Source of the DNA: Gordionus sp. m RMFG-2023
Lineage: Eukaryota; Nematomorpha; Gordioida; Chordodea; Parachordodidae
Reading direction: 5' to 3'
Length of the DNA stretch: 64,000 nt
NCBI RefSeq assembly: GCF_954871325.1
Contig: NC_088775.1
Location: 28,125,561 to 28,189,560, forward strand
In this document: positions 15,101-24,045 of the stretch, one piece after another
Layout: each line of letters begins with the position of its first letter
Numbering within the stretch: position 1 is the stretch's first letter
Translations under genes and position numbers: made by a program
The notes under the pieces: generated by a model
Database searches by the model: none
The model's input: only the letters and a program-made list of their open reading frames with translations
What the model was told of the DNA's origin: nothing

Positions 15101-18100
15101 AGAATTATTTAGGCTGAGTAACTTTATAAAAAAAATTTAGAAAGAAAGAAAAAAGTACCCTAAAGATATTAAATCCAGACTAATTTTTACCAAATTCAAA
15201 TTCGCCTCCTCTAACAGATTTATTTTTAATTTAACTTGGCACTCTTAGTTCCAATATTCTTAATATTGTTTAATTCTTAAACCATTTACTGTCCTTCCCC
15301 TATATATATTGATATTCTTCTCATTCTCTGAAATAGACTTAAAAATTTCTTTATACTCAGGTCAGAGACGTATATCAGTAATAATTTGTAGATTTTTATT
15401 AAAATAAATTTATATTTAAATTTGAAATGCTAACAAAATATAAAGTAACAAAATATAAATAAATTAATCACATTTATTTGGATTATAATTGTCGCGAATA
15501 AACAGAATTTTGTCGAGATTAATGTGGCATAAGTATTAATCCAGCAATGTAAAAAAGTGACTGAAGCTTCCTAGCCTCTTCTTGGAGGAGAATTTTACAA
15601 ACTATTTTAGCAAAATATGAATTGAATATTTACCTATTCTTCAACTTGAATCTCTCTCTGAATTTCTATCATGTTCTCTATGTTCTTTAATTTAAACGTC
15701 TAATTAAAAAATTGCAACGATCTCTCTTAGAATTCAAATTTCTAAGATTTTGAAATATTAGATTAAGTAGTGTCAATTATAATGTTCAAAATATTAACTT
15801 TTAAATATTTTATATTAAAAATTATTATTTAAAATAATTTTTTGCAGTTCGATAAATAGAAACTTATGGATTTTTCTTTTCAGATTAATTGATTTGAATA
15901 TTTGCTTCTATTTGACTAGAAATAATAATCATAAATTAATTGTTCATCCTATATGGGATGAAACTAAAACTCTCTGAATTTATTTAGTAATGTAAATAGT
16001 CCGTCAAGTAAATCTCATTCGTTATTGAAAAGGTTTAAAGATTGCTTCCTTATTTAGCATTAGCACATTATTTATAGGAATCTTGACACCACGGATATAT
16101 CATCATCCGGTAAGGACATTTAATTATGGTATTTAAATTGGATCTGTTAATACTTCCACATATATTTATTATTAAAGAGAGAGTGTTATTTAATAATTGT
16201 ATATAGGGAAAAAGATAGGTCCATTAATATAAAGATAAGGTTAGGGTTAGGGCATGAAATTGATATTTAAATATAATGTACGAATGAATTCTTGTAAATT
16301 TAAATATAATATATTAATGAATTAATGTATATGATATGTATCTATTATATACCAATACCATACAATTCATATTTTTTTTTGGATATAAGATTTTATTAAA
16401 ATAAAATATTTTACAAAAATACAAAATTTTTACAGACAAATTAAATCTGACAAAATGATAGTATAAAAATAAAATCATGTCCAAAATATAATTCTAGAAA
16501 ATTCAAGAAATTTAACAATCAACAACTTCATAATACAAAGTATAATAATAGATATAATGGAAATATAAAATGCAAATGATTATATGAGGAAGAAGGGGGG
16601 GGGGATTTCAAATAATTTAGGGAAGAAGAAGAAAATCTAGATTAATCGGGCTCCTCAGGGAATGAACAAGCATGTGAAATTAGATTTTATAATCTAAATT
16701 CCTATGCGTTGACATAAGTAGACGCCTTCATTTGGGTCTCCGATTTAGTTCTTAAGGCTCTGCCAATCTTTTTAATTAGGCTAAGAGCCTGACTTCCAAA
16801 GTATGTTAAGGTTGTCGTGACAACTGGTACGAATTTATACTCATCTGGAATATTCACATATTTATTTGTTTTAAAATCTTCGGTGTATTTTAAAATGTCC
16901 TTATTGATGTTAGTGGGTGTAGAGGGGGTCAACGCAGAAGAAATCCCACGCTAGAAATCGGCCATTCTCCCAAGGAATTTGTGTAATTCCATCGGGTCGT
17001 CTCTTATCCATAAAGAGACCTGGGGGTTCTAAAGTGGCATAATTATATTTTATTAATTTTAATATTCAAATTTAAAAAAACATATTAATTTAATCAAATA
17101 TCTTTTTAAAAAGTTTACATGCTGCACCTCCGCCTTAGAAAAAATTCGCCGTGAGTCAGGCGATGTGGGTTATCTGGGGGCTTTTCCGGGTTGGGGAAAA
17201 CTGCCGTTAGCCGTCAATTGAACTGACGGCGCACAAGTTTAGTCACTACTAAATGTGTGATATCTTACAAAAGTCGCATATGATAGTTTTCTTCCTGAAA
17301 TCCTTTTTTAATTTAGAACGCTTTGTTGAGGGCTTTTTATAAAGAAATATTATTTCGCCGAAGATGTATTCCAGCATTTCCTAAATTTCAAATAATTTTA
17401 TGATCCTGTCATTTTAAATTTATATATCGTCAATACACGGATTGAATATGATATTAATCAGATAAGCAAATTAATTGTACACCCTGAAATCCAACTTTTC
17501 AGGCCTTTTCCACAAAACACAATTTATTATAATCCCACCCACAAGAATTATTAAAGGAAATCCTAACACTAAAAACTTAAAAAATCATAATAACAACAAT
17601 ATTATTATTTTTAAAACTTACTATGTTCCATTTAATTTTTTTATATTAAATTCATCATATCGTTTAGTAATTCCTTATGTCTAATTCAATAGAAGGTTGT
17701 TGTTATGCTATGTATTAAACAATAATTTATTATATTATTTAGATCTGCATACACAAATACAAAACGTTGGCAAGATTCGGACTTATGCATGTTGTAGCCA
17801 CCAATCTATGTGTATGGATTATTACGCTCGTTAGGCAAACTATTGAAGAGATCGAATGGTATCATCATGAAATAGAAAGCAAACCTAAAAGTCACGCTAA
17901 TACCACAGAGTTTGTAGCTCGAAAATTTTTAGGTAGATCTCTCTCTTTATATATTAAATTCATATTTCTTAAAGTCGTATATGACTTTATACTTTTTCTG
18001 AAAAATATTAAATGTGTTTCTGTAAACTGGCAAATTTATAAATACCTACTATGATACATTTTATCTTATCGTCATCCATATTATACCTATCACTCGGGAG

Positions 18101-21100
18101 AACTTGCTGTCATTTAAAATTGTCATACAATTTGCATAAAATAAGTCACCGTTTTCAAATTATCATTTGTGACCCAGTTAATTTTTTTTATTAAATGTAA
18201 ATCCCTGCTAAAAATGGTTCGCACCCCGTCAAAACCTGTCCCACATCTTCAAATTTATTTATAATTCAATTTCAAGATATTAAATTACCAGTGGTGTAGC
18301 CTAGATTAATCCATGGGGGGGGGGGGGGGGGGGTTAAAAATTGGGAAGGGGGGGGGCTTCGCCCTCAAACCGTATTTTAAAAATTTGCCACTTTTGTGCT
18401 TTATTGGTGTCTAACCACATAGTAGCCAGCATAAATGAAAAAAATATTAGTAACAAAATTTTAGCCAAATTTATGATTAATACGCAATTGAAAGCATTAT
18501 TCTGAAAATTTTATCAATGTTTAGTCAATTGTAAATTAATTCAATCCATTCGATGTAGAAAGAAGAATAAAATCGTCCCCCAAACCTCCCATTTTTTATG
18601 ATCACTCAATATATCTTATTCTATGTTAAAAATAATTATTTAAATTAAATTTTTGCATATAACAAAATTTTGCAGAGAATTTCATTATAGATTTTATTTA
18701 TTATTTATACAATAAAATAAATTTCAAAATGTATAAATTTTATAAAGATTATAAATTTATTCTAAATAACTATATTTAAAAAAAATAGAATTACAATAAA
18801 GTATGAGTAATTCTTGTGCGGTATTTAAAAAAATCTACAATTATAATATAATTAATACAAATGAATTTATAATAAAACATAAATAATTCTTATTAGAGAT
18901 CCGCAAAAGTAGGAAAATAGGAATCGGGCTAATATTTTTAAAATAAATTTGAGCCGGGTTGGGTCGGGCCTTGGAAGTTTTTTAAAATATATCTAAATAT
19001 ATCAATTTTATGTTAAATTTTTATTTAAAATAAAAATATTTGATTTTATTTATAAAAACTAGACGCCATATAACATATATCTTTTATTTTAAGTAATTAT
19101 AAAAATGAATTTCTATATTTAAATAAATTCGGGCCAGGCCGACAAAACTTTTTAAAAAAAATTTGGGATTCGGGCCGGCAAATTTTTTTAAAATAATTTC
19201 GGGCAGGGCCGGGCTTGATAAATTAGGCCCGATGTAGATCACTAATTCTTAGTGCAAATGCAATATTTTTATTAAAAATAGTATAATATATAAATATTAT
19301 GACTAAGAATTCATTATAATTACGTTTTGAATATAAAAATTTTATGACTAAGATCATTAGCAATTTTATAATTTGAATTTATAAAGAGAGGTCTACTTTT
19401 CTCTGAGATTTGACTAATTCATCTAGAATCAAATTTTTATCTAGAATAATCTCCTTATATATATTTGATATTACGAATCCATTTAAATGGCTTTCATCGG
19501 TGCTATTTCTTAAATAGGTTTTTAACCTTTTCAAAGTTAAAAGACCATTCATTAGTGCAGGTGCTAATTGGTAAGGTAGCTAAGATAAAAGGCAATGTTT
19601 TGATATTGGGCAGGGAATCTAAAGTGCAATTATACATGGAAAGGGCCTGTAAAGCATATTTTGGTCTTAAAGAGTACTCTATTCTGTCAAAATTTTTATA
19701 CCAAAATTCGACATCACAAAGTAATTTATCATATGATCCTGATAATTCATCAGAATAAAATTGAGATTTTCCTAATATCCTCTCGCGTTTCATGTGTATT
19801 TAGACTCAACCGGCAAAAGAAAATAAAAGTTGTTTAAAATAAAATTGTGACTAAATAATCTTTCCTTTAATTGAAATAAAAATGTATCAATAAGGGGAGT
19901 AAATCCTCAATCGTAGATGCATCAATATTTAAGCGATTGGACTATTACGTTTAAATTTTTTAATTTCAAACATATTAGCGATCACCTTTACTTTTTCATT
20001 ATATTTACCAAATTAAATAATTTTTCTGTTATTTAAAAATTATAAAAAATCAATTAAAATTTTTAAAACTATCTAATTAGTTTAACAATATAAATTTTAT
20101 TATTAAATTTATAAATATCTAATTTAACTATGCGAAAAAAAGTTTACAATATATTTTTATTTTTATATAATATTTTACATATAATTTTAATATATATTTT
20201 TAAACCATGTTATCATTAAAAATTAAAAAATCTTATTTGTTTTTTTAAATATATTTCATTTACAATCGTATATAATTTTATTTATAAATTTAAACCATGT
20301 TTTAAATAAAATTATACAAAATTGAGATTACTTTATCATAGAATTGATATTTAGCCTGAGTATATAATTTATAAAAAAATTTATTAGTAAAAATGTAAAA
20401 TAAAATAAGTTACTTTTGAGGTGTTAAAATATAATTTGCCTATATAAAACTTTTCTGAACATATTTCTGTGAAACATTTTAAAAGCATCGTATTATAATA
20501 CATTTGTGTTTTAAATTTCAAATATCAAATTTTATTAAGTAAATAATTTTAAGATATTTCCGGTTTCCCCTATTAATAACTGGAAAAATAGAATTTTACA
20601 TTATTGTTTATAATTATCTAAATAGATAATAATTAATTTGGCTTGTTTGTATAGTAAGAAATAAATACTCAAATGTTGATAGAACTTCAAAGGAGTTGAA
20701 GAAGTGATGAACTAACAAATCTAAAATCAATCATATAAATATAACGTTTTACTGGCCAGTGTTAGCCAAATATTGATATTTAAAGGCTAGTTTATTATTT
20801 GAAAAGAATTGTAAAATGAACTATAATACTATTTAATTATTCCAGATAGTGTTCCTGATTTTAGTAACCTTGGAAAGGGTTATATGAGAATTACATTAAT
20901 CTTTAGAAGATAAGAGAGTGCGGAAACATTTTTGCTGAGAAATCCTAAAATATTTATCTGAAATGCTCTCTTAAGTAAATGATTCTCTTCTTTAATTGAG
21001 ATTCCCAAATAAATCCAAATTTATATTTTGTTTTATTAATTATAGATTGTCAAAAATCAAAAAAGGATATTATCATGAGTAAAATTGTAGAAGATGCTGG

Positions 21101-22445
21101 ACCATTTTTATACCCTTGTACAATAGAGTACAGTTTAATATGTGCTGCAATTTCTTACGTTATGTGGAAAAATATTGGAATAGTTCCTAGATTTAGAAAG
21201 TAAACTTTATTTGTAATTTCTTTTAGGCATAAATTGTAATAAATAGTTCTTATCGTAAACAATTAATTTAACTAAAGGTTTCAAGTCCATTTTAAAAAAA
21301 ATGAATTTCCCTTTATTTTTATTAAATTTATTGTAAAAAAAAATCAACATCTTACATTCATAAAATCTCACTGAAAAAATTAACTAATATATTATTGTAT
21401 CACAAAGAAAACATAAAATTCATGAAGAGATTTCAATACTCTATTTCGGTTTTCATAATCCAAATAATTTTCACCATATTGATATTTGACATGTATATAA
21501 TATAATATTGTCATAATATATTTTATTAAACTAAATATATAATCTGCGATTCTACATTCATACATTGGCTAATTGGCATTTGATATTATCCAAAATTATA
21601 TAATATATATCATATAAAAATACGAAATTAAAACACATCTTTTAACAATTTATTTATAAAAATGTAAACTTAGGTCTCGACGTGCCCGAAATTCGTACAC
21701 CGTCAACTGCGAGGGAGCTAGTCGTGGTCTATTTATGGGCCTCAGCGTCTTGGTATTCTCAATCATAACCCTCATTCTTTTTTTTGTGCTTATAGATAAA
21801 CGTGAGTATTTTATATTCGCCGTCTATCTTAACCAGGTAACCGAAATATCGGTTTACCTCGTGTCACTCGTGAGCATATTTGCTGCCTTTCATAAAATGC
21901 GCCCTCTAAAATATGTAGACGTCCGCGATCGTGAAAAACTGGACAGCTTACTTTTGTCAATCGCCGTGGCTGGTGAGTATTTTTTTGCGACGTTTAGCAT
22001 AGTGAGTGCTGCCGCTTCTGCACCTATTAAAAACTCTCATGATACCCTTAAAAATGACGAAGTCAACGGAGCGCTCAGCCCCAAAAGAACTTTACTCTTA
22101 ATATCTTCCCTGATTAACGTTATCCAGTCAACAGCTCAAACGGTGTTCATCGTCGATGCTCTAAATCGTTTTTGCATTACTGAGAAGGATGAAGCGGAAA
22201 AGCCTGGGCGACAATATGTGACTTTTCTAATAGTTTGCAATTTCGCTATGTGGGCTTTCAATACTTTTGCCAACGAACGCACAAGAACCAACCCCATACA
22301 GGTAGAGTTTTATGGGTACATAACATGGAACATTATAACCCACATTTGCACTCCACTGTCTATTTTCTATCGATACCATTCTACCGCATGCTTGGCTGAG
22401 ATCTGGAAACAAGCTTACAAAACCCACATAGAAGATTTTGTTTAG
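3..22445 (+). CDS. otop: Otopetrin-type proton channel gene (nine visible exons, 5' end outside window)
   Basis: Otopetrins are multi-pass plasma-membrane channels that conduct protons; the family fold has twelve membrane segments in two halves. Reading GT-AG introns gives exons 3-199, 4062-4813, 6559-6778, 6970-7084, 7455-7683, 14434-14594, 17743-17932, 21046-21199 and 21674-22445, and every junction keeps the frame (phases 2,1,2,0,1,0,1,2). Family signatures occur in order: GSMIYSGL, ARFGLMHVVATNLCVW, PCTIEYSLI, NPIQVEFYG and IFYRYHSTACLAEIWK. The protein opens with at least 380 residues of hydrophilic, Asn/Ser/Lys-rich sequence before the first membrane segment, consistent with a long cytoplasmic tail. 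The start codon is not in the window. Introns range from about 190 bp to 6.75 kb, and the long ones hold transposon debris. The stop is at 22443-22445, with an AATAAA about 70 bp downstream. The coding sequence looks intact. Family assignment is near certain; orthology to a named subtype is not attempted. Confidence 0.95.
1760..2050 (-). pseudogene. hAT transposase fragment (family A, C-terminal dimerisation region)
   Basis: The minus strand gives a 96-residue open stretch containing YNTTTFQSLAPVQRVFYTAK then AMLNAKL and KKVLKNN. This matches the C-terminal dimerisation block of Ac/hAT transposases (consensus like SSAPVERVFSTAKAILNAKR...LLFLKYN). Several consensus residues have drifted, for example Val-Gln where Val-Glu is usual. 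No terminal repeats or upstream catalytic region are recognisable, so this is a dead fragment. A related, more decayed copy lies at 5390-5545. Confidence 0.7.
2479..3185. repeat. Divergent foldback/inverted-repeat element
   Basis: The left arm (about 2479-2710) and right arm (about 2930-3185) are inverted copies. For example, TTCTGTGGTTGTATACGA at 2570 pairs with TCGTATATAACCGCAGAA near 3057, and TTAATTAAC at 2499 pairs with GTTAATTAA near 3149. By eye the arms differ at perhaps a fifth of positions, with small indels. The spacer has a more GC-rich stretch (2730-2920). The shape suits an old foldback or long-TIR DNA element. No target duplication was found. Confidence 0.6.
4062..4813 (+). CDS. 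otop: Otopetrin exon (long charged N-terminal region)
   Basis: About 250 codons, open throughout. It begins after a weak acceptor (A-rich tract, then AG) and ends AG|GTTTGA in phase 1. The protein has a Pro-rich start (LPPPPS), an acidic Glu/Asp patch, then a basic cluster (KDRKRKKISWFDNLFKSKKK), then Asn/Ser-rich low-complexity sequence. No membrane segment and no known domain are visible. Acidic then basic clusters fit a disordered cytoplasmic tail. An in-frame stop lies at 4861 past the proposed donor, and splicing avoids it. The acceptor is the least certain junction of the gene. Confidence 0.75.
4814..6558 (+). other. Otopetrin intron 4814-6558
   Basis: Contains the hAT fragment at 5390-5545. 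A degenerate segment at 6330-6510 carries several GTAAC/GTTAC motifs in both orientations, a possible MITE remnant resembling 55230-55390. Otherwise AT-rich with no gene signal. Confidence 0.5.
5390..5545 (-). pseudogene. Decayed hAT transposase fragment (family A, second copy)
   Basis: The minus-strand translation reads INYTTLPSSVLVECVFSTAK then LCALSTL, the same dimerisation block as 1760-2050 and recognisably hAT. It is shorter, and stops surround it. The region up to about 5830 gives further broken matches (QFLWLIRF). It lies in the otopetrin intron 4814-6558. Confidence 0.6.
6559..6778 (+). CDS. otop: Otopetrin exon (linker before first membrane segment)
   Basis: Hydrophilic exon of about 73 codons (Lys/Asn/Glu-rich, then PPTKRVQ and a Pro/His stretch) leading into the membrane domain. 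The acceptor CAAG|AA restores the phase-1 junction from the previous exon. An in-frame TGA lies just upstream of the first ATG, so an internal start at 6552 is possible if upstream exons were skipped. The donor AG|GTAAAT is in phase 2. Confidence 0.75.
6970..7084 (+). CDS. otop: Otopetrin exon (membrane segment 1)
   Basis: Encodes a basic stretch followed by the hydrophobic segment YALVLIAIGFSLPVSEAIA, the family's first membrane helix, ending INYHE. Acceptor TCTCAG|G and donor GAG|GTTTAT flank it. Confidence 0.88.
7455..7683 (+). CDS. otop: Otopetrin exon (membrane segment 2 and first cytoplasmic loop)
   Basis: Starts VYYVYLYGVS, runs through the second hydrophobic helix, then a basic loop, and ends SSTGSFYLRMGAL, the start of the third helix. 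The donor at 7684 (TTAG|GTTTAC) is in phase 1. The frame stays open past the donor to a stop at 7758, but only the splice to 14434 restores the family sequence GA-AFGGGSMIYSGL. The intron that follows is the longest in the gene. Confidence 0.92.
7684..14433 (+). other. 6.75-kb otopetrin intron
   Basis: Longest intron of the gene. It holds a GC-richer G-run remnant (9205-9350), a CGGTTC/GGTTCGGTTT-rich degenerate repeat (9500-10100) and a non-LTR retrotransposon fragment on the minus strand (10961-12950). The other parts, 7.7-9.1 kb and 13-14.4 kb, show only AT-rich sequence without coding signal. Confidence 0.6.
10961..12950 (-). mobile_element. Non-LTR retrotransposon (LINE) fragment: RT plus C-terminal domain
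   Basis: On the minus strand, in order: a pre-fingers block near 12925-12600 (SFQKNAAPGFKGNKPLFF), then NGDIRPIAVGAVNRKLCSKL near 12580, LQLVVGTSSGYEAAV near 12480, and palm motif A as KIDFRNAYNSIHR at about 12400. Next come QQGNPLGS near 12220 and SLGLVINQTKTEYCEI near 12080. The C-terminal part carries a Cys/His-rich stretch (about 11450-11350), then KRPDGVTRILW and FDFSCLD. This architecture belongs to a non-LTR family widespread in invertebrates whose C-terminus has the RPDG/QR-ISIAIQRGNA block. Frameshifts and stops split it into at least four open stretches. No 5' ORF or clear poly(A) tail is visible, so it is a truncated dead copy. Confidence 0.8.
14434..14594 (+). CDS. otop: Otopetrin exon (membrane segments 3-4)
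   Basis: Encodes AFGGGSMIYSGLQFSEFF, then a second helix (LGGLVPAMNLLFTFIQTYFIF). Both are strongly family-typical. A GTAAT donor four bases downstream is also possible, but only AAA|GTGGGT joins in frame to the next exon's ARFGLMH motif. Confidence 0.93.
14873..14904. repeat. Perfect 12-bp stem hairpin
   Basis: CTACATTGAATT (14873-14884) is the exact reverse complement of AATTCAATGTAG (14893-14904), with an 8-nt loop. It sits just after a GC-richer block (14730-14870) containing GCCGAAATTTC and CGCCTAGTAAATTGGCG. It may be the tip of an old terminal repeat. Confidence 0.5.
16702..17045 (-). mobile_element. Second LINE fragment, C-terminal domain only
   Basis: The minus strand gives KRRPDGITQIPWENGRFLAW, then DFFCVD, then a stretch ending in a hydrophobic region with YKFVPVVTTTLTYFGSQAL. 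This is the same family block as 10961-11353 but a different copy. The frame changes near the cysteine motif. Only the 3' end of the element is present, typical of 5'-truncated LINE insertions. It lies in the otopetrin intron 14595-17742. Confidence 0.75.
17743..17932 (+). CDS. otop: Otopetrin exon (membrane segment 5)
   Basis: Carries ARFGLMHVVATNLCVWIITL, the most conserved helix of otopetrins, followed by a cytoplasmic or extracellular loop with a possible N-glycosylation site (NTT). The acceptor is TTTAG|ATC. The donor TTTTTAG|GTAGA is in phase 1. Open frame past the donor is intron read-through. Confidence 0.93.
18894..19244. mobile_element. 351-bp hAT-like MITE with 8-bp target duplication (copy 1)
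   Basis: The left end is TAGAGATCCGCAAAAG and the right end reads GATGTAGATCACTA, so the inverted ends share TAG-GATC-GCA. It is flanked by ATTCTTAT and ATTCTTAG (7 of 8 identical). The interior is full of GGGC/GCCCG motifs. The same MITE sits at the same position in the sister hAT copy (left end 34412, right end 51070), so it inserted before the outer element was duplicated. Confidence 0.7.
19465..19800 (-). pseudogene. hAT transposase C-terminal remnant (family B, copy 1)
   Basis: Minus-strand translation shows KRERILGKSQFYSDELSGSY, then KNFDRIEYSLRPKYALQALS, then LPNIKTLPFILATLPIST, ending CTNEWSFNFEKVKNLFKK. The Cys-Thr-Asn-Glu-x-Ser-Phe core is the hAT dimerisation motif of zf-MYM/TTF-type transposases. 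Compared with 51195-51626 it has lost the motif's normal continuation (STLKRLKTYL), through a frameshift, and the tail. It is dead. Confidence 0.8.
21046..21199 (+). CDS. otop: Otopetrin exon (membrane segment 6)
   Basis: Encodes a charged loop, then the conserved PFLYPCTIEYSLICAAISYV helix and WKNIG. The Glu in TIEYS is a conserved polar residue of the family. The donor AA|GTAAAC is in phase 2. The preceding intron contains a hAT-derived element (18289-20050). Confidence 0.93.
21674..22445 (+). CDS. otop: Otopetrin terminal exon (membrane segments 7-12)
   Basis: A 772-bp exon encoding the whole C-terminal half. It starts SRRARNSYTVNCEGASRGLF and holds six hydrophobic helices, including YLNQVTEISVYLVSLVSIF, AVAGEYFFATFSIVSAAA and LLISSLINVIQSTAQTVFIV. 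It ends NPIQVEFYGY, then IFYRYHSTACLAEIWKQAYK, then a short tail and stop. GC content is visibly higher than in the surrounding introns. Having the second half in one exon and the first half in many suggests differing intron loss or gain. The internal ATG at 21735 is not the gene start. Confidence 0.96.
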
Positions 22446-22516
22446 TACTATAGTATAAAACAATGACATAAAAGGATCCAATATAAATTTTAAACTACTC
22501 TTGTTTATATAATTTA

Positions 22517-22522
22517 AATAAA
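22517..22522 (+). promoter_or_regulatory. Candidate poly(A) signal of otopetrin
   Basis: AATAAA about 70 bp after the otopetrin stop. In such AT-rich DNA the hexamer is common by chance, so only its position supports it. Confidence 0.4.
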
Positions 22523-23530
22523 ATACAAACTTATATATACTATGCAACAGAATATATTTTTATGGTTTTTGACAATTGATATCCGGAACTTTACATAATT
22601 AATATTTTTGTTCCATAAATATTTGTTATATTTTTAATACAAAAAAATGTTGTTTGAAATAGGAACACTAAAACGTGTTGCTATAATTTTTGTTATTTAA
22701 TTTATAATTTATAGTTGTAGGAATAATATGATCTAGTTTATATATATTCATAAATAAATATATGTTACCATAAGGGATCATTAAAATCAATAATTTCTAT
22801 ACCTATTATTTATTTCTAATCATTTTATATTTTAGTTTATTTGATAATATATTTACAAAGGTTATCGCTTAAGAAGAATAGGCTGTTTCAGTCTGAGAGC
22901 AGCTAAATCGAATGTAAAAATGTTATGTTTGACTCATATGATATACATATCGTTTCTTTATTTTTAATAGCTTTATTTTTACCTTCCTGTCCAACTGATA
23001 GATATGTCTTCCTTACAAAGATTTTAGAATACGAAAAAAGCTGTTAGAGAAAAATGAGAATTCAGTTGTTTATTTTAGGATGTGCATAGGACTTATAAAT
23101 ATATTTTACAAAAACATAAAATTCAGAGTTGAAGTCACTAAATTCAGGAGTGATCAAATTATATAAATCGTCTATAAGCTATAAATAAATATATTAATAA
23201 TAGAAGGAACAAATATTTTAATTAGAAATACCATTAGGGAGCCACGGTGGGTCGACCCCCTCCCCAAATAAGTTTATTTACACCCCATGCCTGGCCTCCA
23301 AATTATTTCTTTGGCCCAATAAATTGACTCCAAAAATATTGAGGGTTATTAAATCTTATAAAATTTTAAATTTAATTTAATCTAAATGAAAAACATCAAA
23401 ATGCTTAGAAATATATGGCTGTTAGAACATGAAATTATAAAAATTGTAATATAAATAAGGATACAGAAATATCGACAATTTTGGTGAACCATCAAGTTGA
23501 GCTTAAAGGATATTATTTGAAATTAATTAT
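22523..23530. other. Intergenic stretch, no gene seen
   Basis: AT-rich. A GC-richer patch at 23235-23310 (GGTCGACCCCCTCC and CTGGCCTCC) resembles the G/C-rich ends of nearby hAT elements but has no readable partner. Confidence 0.4.
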
Positions 23531-24045
23531 TTGATGCAATTTATCAACATACAAGAATTCTCGTTTCGTGGGCCTGCTGCTTCCACTATAAATGATGCTG
23601 TGGTAAAAATATTATCTATTCTCCTTTTTATTAATTCATATACCTGCCAAAACGATTTAAAAAAATTTTTTATTAAATATCAAAAAATGATTAATACACA
23701 TCAAATCAAATTCAAATTGTTTTTTATAGCAGAAATGATGTTGGAATCTATCTCAACAAATTATATCAAAAGTGATATGCAGTTTTTTTGTCTTAAGATT
23801 AGTGAGATAAAAGATGCAGCAAGTGGTGAAAATTTCAGTATAATTATTCGATATATTTTTTATGGAATAATCAAAGAGAATTTAATAGAAATGACAATTT
23901 AAAAAGTCTATTAGCTGAAAGCATTACAAATTGGATTTTAAAACAAGTTAATGATTTAATTAAAGATTAATTTTTAATACAATAAGTCAGGCGTATGATG
24001 GTGCAATGTCTGGTCGAAATGGAGGAGAATACATTTTCGCAAAAA
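23531..24045 (+). pseudogene. hAT transposase fragment (zf-MYM/TTF type), internal region
   Basis: The plus strand is open from 23531 to 23902. Its last third reads CLKISEIKDAASGENFSIII, then RYIFYGIIKENLIEM, like the hAT catalytic-region block with the first acidic residue (consensus SIMVDESRD-SGKEQLSVVVRYV...ERFL). After a gap, YDGAMSGRNGGEYI at about 23993-24040 matches the next family block (GYDGA-VMSG). In-frame stops and a deletion separate the two blocks. No ends are found. It may derive from family B or a relative. Confidence 0.7.

Larger units (their letters stand above)
14595..17742 (+). other. Otopetrin intron 14595-17742
   Basis: Holds the LINE fragment above and a short perfect hairpin (14873-14904). 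A GC-richer stretch at 17115-17250 contains the hairpin GCCGTCA...TGACGGC. A double TTAGGG-like motif lies at 16240-16255. No other gene evidence. Confidence 0.5.
18289..20050. mobile_element. hAT-derived element, family B, copy 1
   Basis: Starts CAGTGGTGTAGCCTAG, a hAT-like terminal sequence; the sister copy at 33827 has CAGTGGCGTAGCCAGG. A run of 19 G follows. The element carries a 351-bp nested MITE (18894-19244) and a minus-strand hAT transposase 3' end (19465-19800). It is colinear with 33827-35022 plus 51035-51910, with only scattered differences. It therefore preserves the sequence as it was before the 16-kb insertion in the other copy. The right terminus is not identified, and the transposase is 5'-truncated. 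It lies in the otopetrin intron 17933-21045. Confidence 0.75.
17933..21045 (+). other. Otopetrin intron 17933-21045
   Basis: Mostly occupied by the hAT-derived copy 18289-20050. The rest (17933-18288 and 20051-21045) is AT-rich with no recognisable feature. Confidence 0.5.

Noticed and set aside
16240-16256. GGTTAGGGTTAGGG as interstitial telomere repeat
   Set aside because: Only about two units; chance or noise in AT-rich DNA.
17767-18054. Short stand-alone protein starting at an internal Met
   Set aside because: It is the otopetrin helix-5 exon with intron read-through after 17932.
18315-18333. G-run as a quadruplex regulatory site
   Set aside because: It recurs in hAT-type ends throughout the window and varies in length; more likely a feature of the element ends or slippage.
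22227-22547. Minus-strand open frame over the otopetrin terminal exon
   Set aside because: Antisense shadow of a clearly coding exon.
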